The translations under genes and the position numbers were made by a program. The notes under the pieces are model-generated. The model had not been told where the DNA came from. It did not search any database and saw nothing but the letters and a program-made list of their open reading frames with translations. Positions 56,101 through 64,000 of a stretch of DNA of 64,000 nt are shown piece by piece. Source of the DNA: Metridium senile (lineage: Eukaryota; Cnidaria; Anthozoa; Actiniaria; Metridiidae); NCBI GenBank assembly GCA_949775045.1, contig OX459098.1, positions 11,566,741-11,630,740 of the forward strand, written 5' to 3'. Position 1 is the stretch's first letter, and the number at the start of each line of letters is the position of its first letter.

Positions 56101-57901
56101 GCGGCTATAACTTCCCTTTGACGTCCGCAAGGGTTATATGCAGACAGCTTGGATTCCCTGATGTTTTCCTGGTTATGCCGTGCTGTTCTTTATTTCATGC
56201 CGGTAAAGGAAGGATTTTATTACAAGACGTAATGTGTAGAGGTCAAGAACCCGACATCAAGATGTGTTCACATAGAGGTTGGGGAATATCAACATGCTCT
56301 CATAGTCAAGACCTTGGGATTATTTGCAAGTCCAAATTAGATGGATTTAATCGTGGTAAGTGCAACAGTGCCATGACTATCATCATAACCATTGCCATTG
56401 CCATTGCCATTGCCATTGCCATTGCCATTGCCATTGCCATTGCCATTGCCATTGCCATTGCCATTGCCATTGCCATTGCCATTGCCATTGCCATTGCCAT
56501 TGCCGTTACCATTGGCATTACCGTTAGCATTAGCATTAGCATTAGCATTAGCATTAGCATTAGCATTAGCATTAGCATTGCCATTAATTTCTCGCTTCTT
56601 CATCCAAACAGTTCGTCTGAACGGGTCATCTCACGACTACGAGGGTAGAGCCGAGGTCCAGTTTGGTGGTTTATGGGGGACAATCAGGGATTCAGGATGG
56701 GACATCTATGATGGTGATGTCTTCTGCAGAGAGGTGGGCTTTAAAGGAGCATCTGAGGTGTACAACCACGCTCACCATGGGCAAGGCTCCGGTCCAGTAT
56801 GGATCAGAAACACTGAATGTACTGGTAATGAGAAGTCGTTCTGGAATTGCAATTTAACCACCGTCCAGCATGTTTATAGCTATTGGTACTGGAATAGTCA
56901 CTACAGAGATGCAAGTGTCAAATGCTACGGTGCGTGAGTTACTATCTTTCCAAGAAACTTTAATATATCACCCTTTAACGTGAAACCAACAAACTACAAT
57001 CAGTATCAAAATTAGTTGAAACATTCGGAATATACTGTTCAGGCATTACGACAATCTAGCTAATGATCAAGTCTTCTCTCGACCTATCCTCCCGCCAAAT
57101 TATGTCCATTTTTGTCATATATTTATCATTTTCCAAACTTTGGAGCTTTGATTTTACATTGTTTAGGTGGAAGGGGATTTTGCCCGTGCCAGGACTCAAA
57201 CCCTGGATCACAGCGGTAAAAGGCGCGCGGTAAACAACTACGTCATCCATGCCACCCTATACAAAGACAGACAAGCGGTTAACTTAGGGTTCCCATGGTC
57301 TTCAGTTATGATATTTGAATGTTTTTTTTTTTTTCATCAGACTTAAAGCTAACTGGCGGCAAGACAAAGAATGAAGGAATACTTTTAATACGATGGGAAG
57401 GTACTTAACAAAATATCACTGACACCATCGCGCGTTGCTCATCATTGCTTAACTAGTTATCGCATATATCATTATTATCAGTTCATGATTTGCAGTGCGT
57501 CAGTTTCACATAACTTTTGGCTGTAGATTCCAAAGTTCTTATCGTACTAGGGAAGTTCACAGCGAACTTCGTTAGTTAACTTCAAACTTAATTCCTGCAA
57601 AAATTCGATAGTTCTTTGGGTAATGTACTAATTTACTCTATATGTGCCTCGTCTTCTCGGATAAGGACGTAAAGGAGGTCCCGTCTGCTTTCACTCTAAT
57701 CCTATATAAGATCCTGTTGTGTTCACAAAGAGTAGGGGATTGTATCACGACACAACAGTCTGGTCTCGGATGCATTTCATATACTAACCACACTCATGAT
57801 TGTAAACTGCCGTATAGCAGTCCGTTCAGTCCTCCACATTTCTCATATACACTGAGACGTCTGTTATCAGTCTTTGCTATCCCTGCTATATAGGGTGAGA
57901 C

Positions 57902-57982
<81 letters not shown>

Positions 57983-60900
57983 TATTATTATTAAGGCCTG
58001 GGCAAACGGCTTCAAGATTTGCTTCAACATCTTTTCGATTTTCTAGTGTTTAATGGCACTGTTGAAGCCGTTTTTCACCCCATTTCAACATTGTCATTGA
58101 AACCGTTTATACCTCTACGTTCAACATCGTTCAATTGCAACAACCATTCTACAGCGTTCAACAAAACCGAACCAATGTTGAAGCAAATGCCGTTGAAGCC
58201 GTTTGTCCGGGCCTTTATCAGCACAAAATCAGCATTCATCTCGGTCTTGGCTTGTGGCGCTAGTTGCATAATGTGCGACACCGATTTTGAATTAAGCGTA
58301 TTTATGTGATTACCAATATTCAGGTACCTGGGGTACTATCTGTAACGATGGATGGGACATGAAAGACGCTCATGTAGCCTGCAGAAACCTAGGATTTCTC
58401 AAAGCAAAGTCAACTAATCTAAGCTATCGTGCTGTTGTTCCAAAGAACAAACGATCACTGTTGTCACAGTTTGAATGCCATGGTAATGAACCATCTCTTG
58501 CGAGCTGTCGTCGTAGAAGTTTGGCTCTAGTTTCACATCAATGTACACATGATAATGATGCTGTAGTCGTTTGTGACTCTACACCGATCAGTAAGTTTCC
58601 CATTGGTGTTGTAGTGTGTTTAATTGACTGACTGAATGACCGACAGGCTCATTGATTGACAGGATGACTGATACGGACTGGCTGACTTGCCTGTCTGACT
58701 GCCTGACAGCTTGTTTGTTTGTTCGTTCATTTGTTTGTCTGTTCGTTAATTTGTTTGTTTGTTCATTCCTGTGCTTGTTTGTCTGTATATCAGGTAATTA
58801 AAAAAATAAATAAATAAAAGCCTAATATTTAATAAAATAATATTCGTAGCGCCTTCGACTATACCTACAACAACAGGACACCAATCAGGTAATTATGAAT
58901 GCTAGCTTATCTTTCTTCTTCTTAGTTTTTTTTCTTGCTCGTTTTGCAAATCTTTGTGTATTTCCTTCAGCTACTATTTTTGTTGTTGTAAACATGCAGT
59001 CAATAACTACAGTTTGTTTGTTTGTTTGTTTGTTTGTTCGTTTGTTCGTTCGTTTCGTTCGTTCGCTCTTTCGTTCATTCGTTCGTTCGTTCGTTCGCTC
59101 GTTCGTTTATTAGTTTGTTTGTTGGTTAGTTTGTTTTCTAGTTAGTTAGATAGTGTATCTGTTTGTGTGTTTGTTTGTATTTTTTTTTTTCGTTCGTTCA
59201 TCCATTAGTTCCAGGTTGTTTGTATGTTTGTTTGTTTGTTCATTCGTTGCTTGTTTGTCAATTATTTTTAAAAGCCTGATATGTTATGAATTATATTAAT
59301 AGCGCCTTCGACTACACCAATAACGAAAGGACACCAATCAGGTAATGTAATCAATGCTACTGAGGTCATCGTTCTTCTTCTTCTTTGTTCTTGCTCGTTA
59401 TGTGAAATCTTTGTACATATCTCCTTCAGCTAATTAAAGTTTTTTTTTGTTTTGTATTTTTGTATTTTTGTATTTTTTTTTCGTTCGTTCATCCATTAGT
59501 TCCAGGTTGTTTGTTTGTTTGTATGTTTGTTTGTTTGTTTGTTCATTCGTTGCTTGTTTGTCAATTATTTTTAAAAGCCTGATATGTTATGAATTATATT
59601 AATAGCGCCTTCGACTACACCAATAACGAAAGGACACCAATCAGGTAATGTAATCAATGCTACTGAGGTCATCGTTCTTCTTCTTCTTTGTTCTTGCTCG
59701 TTATGTGAAATCTTTGTACATATCTCCTTCAGCTAATTAAAGTTTTTTTTTAATAAAAACTGGCAGTAAAAACGATAAAATATAATTTTGTAAGGTTTCA
59801 ATTGTAGGGCCATCAACAGGAACAAAGTTAACGCCAACAAGAAAACCAGGTTAATATAAGCGCTTCCATGCAGTCTTCCCTTTCCTGCTTTATTTCTTTT
59901 GATATTTAATTCTTTCTGCTTTTGTTACTTACTCACTTTTTTTGCTTTTCTTACTTTGCTCTTTTGTTGTTTGTTTGTTTATTTCATAGTTGTTAATTTG
60001 TTTGTTTGTTTATATTCGTTCTTTTCTTCATTCGTTAGTTTGTTCGTTCATTCTTTCGTTGGTTCGTTCGTTCGTTCGTTCGTTCGTTCATTCGTTCATT
60101 CGTTCGTTTGTTTGTACGTTCGTCCGTCCGTTCGTTCGTCCGTTCGTTTGTTCGTTCTCTCGTACGTTCCAACGTTCGTTCGTTCGTTCGATCATTATTA
60201 GTTCCAGGTTGTTTGTTTGCTTGTATTTATGTGAACTGAAGTAAAAAATGCGAGCCTAGCCTGTCACAGCTTGTTTTAGTTTCTCTTTTGATAAGCCTAT
60301 TCTCCCTATAGATCTGATGTGCACGAAGTCTGAAAAGCACGGGACGATCTGCGTATGTAATAAAGAGAAAACAACCAAGTGTTATGCACTAGGTAATAAT
60401 ATATTTGTTATTCATATGAACCGTACACTAATATAAAATATGACAATTGTTTACATTTAGTTATTTTCTCTCAGGTACTGATGTAAACTTTGTGTCACTC
60501 GAACTTAACAACACCAAGGTATTTCATAAAATCAGAAACTCATAGGACATCGAATCGTACAACACTTTACCTTATGCTCCAGAATATTCAGATATACAGT
60601 CATTTGAAAAAACGTTGTCGCCGACCGGCTGCGCGACTAGGCCTAAATGGAGTATGGGTAGAAATCACTGAAGCAGTTAGCTGCGCGCATATATTATCAA
60701 CATCTTGAGCTGACGCTGACGATTGATTTGGATGACACAAATCCTCTGCATGAAAACTGAAGAAGTAGCTATTTACTTATCGATATCTCCACGCTCTATA
60801 CAACGGTTTATTTCTTTGCACGCGAAGGCAGACATTCTTTCTTTTTCTCGCCATATTTCAGCATATTCTTGCTTCAGTGATTGTTCCCATACTCCCGCTT

Positions 60901-62717
60901 GGGCTAGTCGCGTTGTCGCGGAGCCGGTCAGCGACAATGTTTTTTCAAATGACTGTATACAAATTGGGAGTTTTGATACCATATTTGGTAGCAAATCAGG
61001 ACGGCAGTTTCAAAATTCTTGCTACATTTAATTTGTAGGAATTCAGAGAAGATAGCCCAAATATTGGATCGGGAGGCTGATATTATATTCCCATGTCATT
61101 TTAAGCAAGAAGACTTCAATAACTACGGGGGAAAAATCAACCAAAACATTTGAATATTCTGGAGCATTGATTAATTAAAGAAATGTATAGTTGCACGTTT
61201 CAAACAGCTTGTGAGTTTCTGATATAATTGAATAACTACTATAGACTTTTGTACATATCAGCTGATTAAAAACGCTTTATATATCACATGCAATCACAAC
61301 CACAATCAATTATCTTTTAGTGGAATCCTGACAAATTTAAAGCTATGTTGGCAAAACAGTTGACAGAGTTCTGTACAAATCATTCTTGTGGGCAAGACAG
61401 GTATGATATATCATTGAATTATCATTAGTATAGGTTATAGGAATTGTATGTACTGTTCGTCCTTAACGATCTCGGTTGCATGGCTGTCTAAGTACGAACA
61501 TCAAACCTGCTATTCAAGGGCGGATCCAGAAATTTGTCAGGGGTGTTCCAATTGCAAATGAAGGGCTCTTAAGGTGTTAGGGGTATCCGGTCCCTAAATG
61601 TCTTAAATAAAATAGGGGTAGTTGCGGCGCCAGGGGGTGTCCGGTGCCACTAGGCACACGCCCTAGATCCGCCCCTGCTATTCCCCGGGAAGGGGGTCCC
61701 AGGGCTAAAAGTATCAGGTTTGCTGGTCGAAAATGATTAAAAAACTATCCTATAGTGGACACGGGGGGCGTGGCACAGACCATGTTTTAGTACTGAATCG
61801 TCTCTCCACCTCGCCTCGTTCCCCGCTCGTCCGTTCATCCTCTCCACATTCTCTCACTGCCAGAATTTCGTTCGTTCAAACTTCGACTCGCTTCCTTGGA
61901 GTTTTTGCATGCGTAATTGTAGGGATGGTTTTGCAGTCTACCCTTAAGAGATACGACGAACATACCCGAGCTCGAGGCTCAGAACTGTTCTTATATATAG
62001 TTTTCTTTCCACACTAATTGTTAAATCATCTAACATGTTTCTAAAATTTCTTATCATCTCTCCATAGCTCCTTTAAAGATCATTATGAAAGCAGAGATGT
62101 TATCATTATCAATAGCACTACAATGCACCATCATGATCGTGTCAATGTTTACTTCATGGTATTTGATTCACACACAATGAAACCAATCCGAAGTAGCGTT
62201 TTTACTCTGATGATAGCACAAGACAAGCTGTTAGGAGGATTGGTAGTGTCACTCCACCACTCTCAGCCACATTCAAGAACTCCAGGCAAATCGCATCCTA
62301 ACGTGATTATGATGGTTGGGATAGCGTTGGGTGTACTCATCTTCTTTGCTGTAGTGATATTTGCATTTTTTTACAGGTAATAAGTTTGATTTACATCGGC
62401 ATCATCACCTGTATTATCATCATTATAATAATTGTTTGTGACATCATCATCATCATCCTTAACAGCATAACCATCACTGCTACCATCATCATCATCTTTA
62501 TCATTGTTTGATCTTTAAAAATCAAACACACTGTCGTATTTTCAGAACGAAACAAAAACGTCGCCTTCGTGCCTTGGTCCGTTACCATGTCCCGGGTTCT
62601 CCAGCTGAACTTAATTTCACTGACGATGAGGAAGATGCCAATGAAGATGATAGACTTTTAGCACTAGATGACGACCAGGCCCCACTCTTGCCACCAGCAT
62701 TGACTGTTGTAGCATAG
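50189..62717 (+). CDS. SRCR/MAM-domain single-pass membrane receptor (20 exons)
   Basis: A cell-surface protein of unknown ligand. Exons: 50189-50261, 50798-51145, 52227-52379, 53028-53281, 54341-54575, 54867-55111, 55440-55584, 56023-56355, 56612-56929, 57341-57400, 58324-58590, 58850-58888, 59303-59341, 59606-59644, 59808-59849, 60312-60392, 60475-60518, 61321-61400, 62068-62376, 62546-62717. All phases agree; about 1091 residues. Order: N-terminal hydrophobic signal or anchor (~6-22); SRCR1 33-134 with six Cys as in group A; MAM1 ~146-303; MAM2 ~305-464; SRCR2 ~485-590; SRCR3 ~596-701, less regular in Cys; SRCR4 ~702-803, split over two exons; Ser/Thr/Pro stalk ~811-863; short four-Cys exon; juxtamembrane region of unidentified fold; TM ~1011-1033; 56-residue tail, basic then acidic, with EDDRLL and DQAPLL resembling [DE]xxxL[LI] sorting signals. 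Nearly all module boundaries are phase 1, as expected of shuffled domains. Confidence 0.9.
52525..52838. repeat. Three-copy minisatellite, 102-109-bp unit
   Basis: Units start with CACACCTTTTTTAAAGGACT, contain AAAATATCCGATGAGCATAC and end near CCTCCCAACCTTTGAGTCCA. Related single-copy sequence (CCTTTTTAAAGGAC) occurs at 46909-46922 in the pseudogene intron. It lies in receptor intron 3. Confidence 0.9.
52860..53003. mobile_element. MITE with AATAGCTSTTATTAYAGTTAT termini
   Basis: Left AATAGCTCTTATTACAGTTA and right ATAACTATAATAACAGCTAT are inverted; inner AACAATGG / CCATTGTT-like arms continue the symmetry. It ends about 25 bp before the receptor exon 4 acceptor. A related end is at 1-52. 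Confidence 0.8.
53516..53913. mobile_element. hAT-like MITE (CAGTGGC termini)
   Basis: Left CAGTGGCACAGATC and right GATCCGCCACTG are inverted at the ends, followed by CCTTTCCGGAATTC / AATTCCGGAAAG and GGGGACTGG / CCAGTCCC. CAGTGGCGGATC-type ends are common in hAT derivatives. A clear 8-bp target duplication was not found. Confidence 0.7.
55590..55870. repeat. GAT-rich duplicated tracts in receptor intron 7
   Basis: A block of about 130 bp with GATGATGATGATAATGATG, GTTGTTGGTTGTAATGCCTT or its variant, and GATCGATGCTGCTAATA appears twice, near 55594-55672 and 55708-55790, with a third partial copy after. Confidence 0.7.
56388..56580. repeat. (CCATTG)n then (GCATTA)n hexanucleotide arrays
   Basis: About 20 CCATTG units run into about 10 GCATTA units in receptor intron 8, ending about 30 bp before the SRCR3 acceptor. 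The tract keeps two frames open (Ala-Ile or Pro-Leu repeats) but splice phases show it is intronic. Confidence 0.92.
57163..57258 (-). mobile_element. tRNA-derived SINE head or tRNA pseudogene
   Basis: On the minus strand GGTGGCATGGATGACGTAGT (A-box-like) is followed about 45 bp later by GGGTTTGAGTCCTGG (B-box-like). The stem ends do not pair as in a working tRNA. It lies in receptor intron 9. Confidence 0.6.
57901..57982. repeat. (CAT)n microsatellite
   Basis: About 27 uninterrupted CAT units next to the MITE at 57993. Confidence 0.97.
57993..58215. mobile_element. MITE with AAGGCCYGGRCAAACGGCTT termini
   Basis: Left AAGGCCTGGGCAAACGGCTT and right AAGCCGTTTGTCCGGGCCTT are inverted. The motif TTGAAGCCGTTT or its complement recurs internally. 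It lies in receptor intron 10, splitting the SRCR4 coding exons. Confidence 0.9.
58850..58888 (+). other. Stalk mini-exon A (receptor exon 12)
   Basis: A 39-nt phase 1-1 exon encoding TPSTIPTTTGHQS. It is the oldest of three related mini-exons; its flanks are clearly alike but diverged from copies B and C. Confidence 0.8.
59010..59170. repeat. (GTTT/GTTC)n tracts
   Basis: Degenerate GTTTGTTT and GTTCGTTC words in the intron between stalk mini-exons A and B. A similar tract lies at 59990-60190. Confidence 0.9.
59190..59750. repeat. 303-bp tandem duplication carrying stalk mini-exons B and C
   Basis: Copy 1 (about 59190-59449) and copy 2 (about 59482-59750) are nearly identical, including exon sequences 59303-59341 and 59606-59644, the acceptor (TTATATTAATAG) and donor (CAG|GTAATG). 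Both exons encode TPSTTPITKGHQS. A (TTTG)n stretch varies between copies. Near-identity implies a recent event. Confidence 0.9.
59990..60190. repeat. (GTTC)n-rich tract
   Basis: Degenerate GTTC/GTTT words in the intron after the last stalk exon; open frames over it are Ser/Phe/Val/Arg repeats without gene value. Confidence 0.9.
60575..61166. mobile_element. Foldback element in receptor intron 17
   Basis: The ends TGCTCCAGAATATTC and GAATATTCTGGAGCA are exact complements. Inner arms at about 60595-60682 and 60868-60963 (CAGTCATTTGAAAAAACGTT / AACATTTTTTCAAATGACTG, GCGCGACTAG / CTAGTCGCG) are also complementary. The inverted pseudogene copy does not cover this part of the intron, so its age relative to the duplication is unknown. 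Confidence 0.85.
61506..61682. mobile_element. hAT-type MITE with 8-9-bp target duplication
   Basis: The element (about 61515-61673) has inverted ends AAGGGCGGATCCAG and CTAGATCCGCCC(C). CCTGCTATT stands on both sides (61506-61514, 61674-61682), fitting the 8-bp duplication of hAT elements. The homologous intron of the inverted copy (near 46975-46985) lacks it. Confidence 0.88.
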
Positions 62718-62718
62718 T

Positions 62719-62868
62719 GTTAGAGCTGATTTCGGTATGGCTGTGAAAAGTTCAGTGCCGTGTGCATGCCGTTGCCGCGACCGTGATGTTTCTAGTATTT
62801 TGGCATGCCTTGCCCTGCCTTGACTGCGTTCGTGCCGTGAGCTCTTCATAGTCATACGAAATCTGGTC
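62719..62868. mobile_element. Family E element just after the receptor stop codon
   Basis: It begins within 2 bp of the TAG. Left TTAGAGCTGATTTCGGTATG and right CATAGTCATACGAAATCTGG are inverted. The same insertion at the same place in the inverted copy (44404-44572) shows it is older than the duplication. It probably forms part of the receptor 3' UTR. Confidence 0.85.
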
Positions 62869-63507
62869 TTAATGTACTTAGCTTCTCTTAATTGCGTTGC
62901 AGAACAATGCGTTCTGTGCATAAAAAAATTGTAAAGCTCATTAATGGTTAATTGAGGCGATGTAAAATACGCTGGAAGTTTTAAAAGCATTAATTGCAAG
63001 AACCATTGCAGTTCGTAAATAACGCTGGAGATGCAAAGAGCACTTACAGCGCAAAGCCCAAAAGTATGACCGGCGATAATTTATTCATATTTTCTCTACA
63101 TCTTTTCAATCAACTCCTCTAGATTAAATGTCAACATTTCTCACTGTAAATCACAAGACAAGAATGATGTCAATCTTCAGATGAATTTTGAGGTTAAAAT
63201 AGCTAGAATGAAGTCCATTTGAATCCAAAGCAGCTACAGACAAACATGTCAAAACAATGTGAATAAATTATCTGCGGTCACACTTTTGGACTTTGCGCAG
63301 TAAACAATATGGATTGTGCTATGTAGTTTTAAACGTATTCATTGCATCACACACTTGATAACTTTTATGCATGTAAGTTGCATTCCGTACATAAAGTTAG
63401 TTGCAAAGCGCACTGAGGTGATGTGAATCAGACTAACCTCATGCCTGTAAGTCGTATTAGGAGGTACTGACATCTATATACTACACTACACACGAACGTA
63501 TGAGACG
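62869..63507. other. Downstream DNA without recognised gene
   Basis: No exon or element assigned. The phrases GCGCAAAGCCCAAAAG (63048) and CTTTTGGACTTTGCGC (63284) are complementary, suggesting another eroded inverted-repeat element at about 63040-63305. Confidence 0.5.
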
Positions 63508-63672
63508 AATAGCCTTTTTCACAGTTCCGTTCAGTGACCACGATTGATAGTTCCAAGTCGAGGTTCCCGTTGCTGCACATGGTAAATCATAGTTTTGCTA
63601 TGCGCAACAACGCGAACCTCGACTTGGAACTATTATTCGTGGTCACTGAACGGAACTGTGAAAAGGACTATT
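63508..63672. mobile_element. MITE family C, copy 2
   Basis: A long palindrome: left AATAGCCTTTTTCACAGTTC, right GAACTGTGAAAAGGACTATT, with inner TAGTTCCAAGTCGAGGTTC / GAACCTCGACTTGGAACTA. Better preserved than copy 1. Confidence 0.92.
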
Positions 63673-63908
63673 GCTAAAGTTTGTGTTCCTTAAATAAAGC
63701 GATCTGTACATAAATTAATTGTATTTTATAAGACATTCAGAGTATACATACTTTAAATAAACCCTGCACTCGGTCGCTGGACGAATCACCTGTGTTCACA
63801 TGCGCGCCGAAACCATTCTTATCCATTTGTATCCAGAAACCAATTCGCAAGGGAGAAATGAACGACCGAATTGGTCTCTGGGTACGAGAATGATTCTTAT
63901 CCTTTCTT
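63673..63908. other. Short spacer with a weak inverted repeat
   Basis: ATCCAGAAACCAATTCG (63832) is roughly mirrored by CGAATTGGTCTCTGGGT (63867); probably a small degraded MITE. No gene. Confidence 0.4.
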
Positions 63909-64000
63909 ATACACCGAATCGAAATATGGCGTCCCATTTGAATAACTATTGTTTTTAACTGGCTAGTCTCGTATACATGTGAAAACTCAATTGTGTTTCA
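63909..64000. mobile_element. MITE family B, copy 6 (cut by the window end)
   Basis: It begins TA then CACCGAATCGAAATATGGCG and continues with the family interior in inverse orientation to copies 3-5. Confidence 0.88.

Noticed and set aside
56118..56648. SRCR frame continuing into an Ala-Ile repeat
   Set aside because: Exon 8 ends at 56355 with GTAAGT; the repeat is intronic and the phase to exon 9 fits.
57163..57258. Functional tRNA gene
   Set aside because: A- and B-box-like motifs exist, but the cloverleaf stems do not pair.
57901..57982. CRISPR-like regular array
   Set aside because: It is a plain CAT microsatellite; regular repeats elsewhere are minisatellites without unique spacers, and the window is animal DNA.
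59010..60244. Ser/Phe/Val/Arg-rich frames
   Set aside because: They result from GTTC/GTTT intronic repeats between stalk exons.

Overview
The window is nuclear DNA of an animal: three large genes with many GT-AG introns, AT-rich non-coding DNA and a dense load of transposon relics. The protein families (reticulon, protein kinase D, a membrane receptor built from SRCR and MAM domains) are metazoan. The receptor architecture and the mix of CR1/Jockey-type LINEs with many small palindromic DNA elements suggest a marine invertebrate, perhaps a sponge or another early-branching animal. The species cannot be fixed from the sequence alone.

Layout. 1-8.6 kb: a decayed Ty3/gypsy pol fragment (minus) and a decayed LINE (plus), then a weak candidate first exon on the minus strand near 6.06 kb and the isolated last exon of an unidentified gene at 7574-7668. 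8,597-15,664 (+): a nine-exon reticulon, about 305 residues. 15.7-22.4 kb: intergenic, with minisatellites and several families of small inverted-repeat elements. 22,448-41,060 (+): a complete 19-exon protein kinase D gene, about 860 residues, with long element-filled introns. 41.1-44.4 kb: 3' flank with a 32-bp minisatellite. 44.4-47.2 kb (-): a broken, inverted copy of the last three exons of the receptor gene downstream. 47.6-48.4 kb (-): a LINE relic. 50,189-62,717 (+): a type I receptor, about 1091 residues in 20 exons, ordered signal/anchor, SRCR, MAM, MAM, three SRCR, a Ser/Thr stalk made by tandemly duplicated mini-exons, a small Cys-rich exon, a juxtamembrane region, TM, and an acidic tail with dileucine motifs. 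62.7-64 kb: small repeats.

The three intact genes do different jobs (ER membrane shaping; diacylglycerol-responsive Ser/Thr kinase; extracellular recognition) and share only orientation; nothing suggests co-regulation. The most informative part is 44-63 kb. The receptor's 3' end was duplicated in inverted orientation, after which each copy gained its own insertions. The pair therefore shows empty and occupied sites for several elements, including a LINE that now supplies the stop codon of the pseudogene copy. In the intact copy, a recent 303-bp tandem duplication has repeated a 39-nt phase-1 exon that lengthens the stalk.
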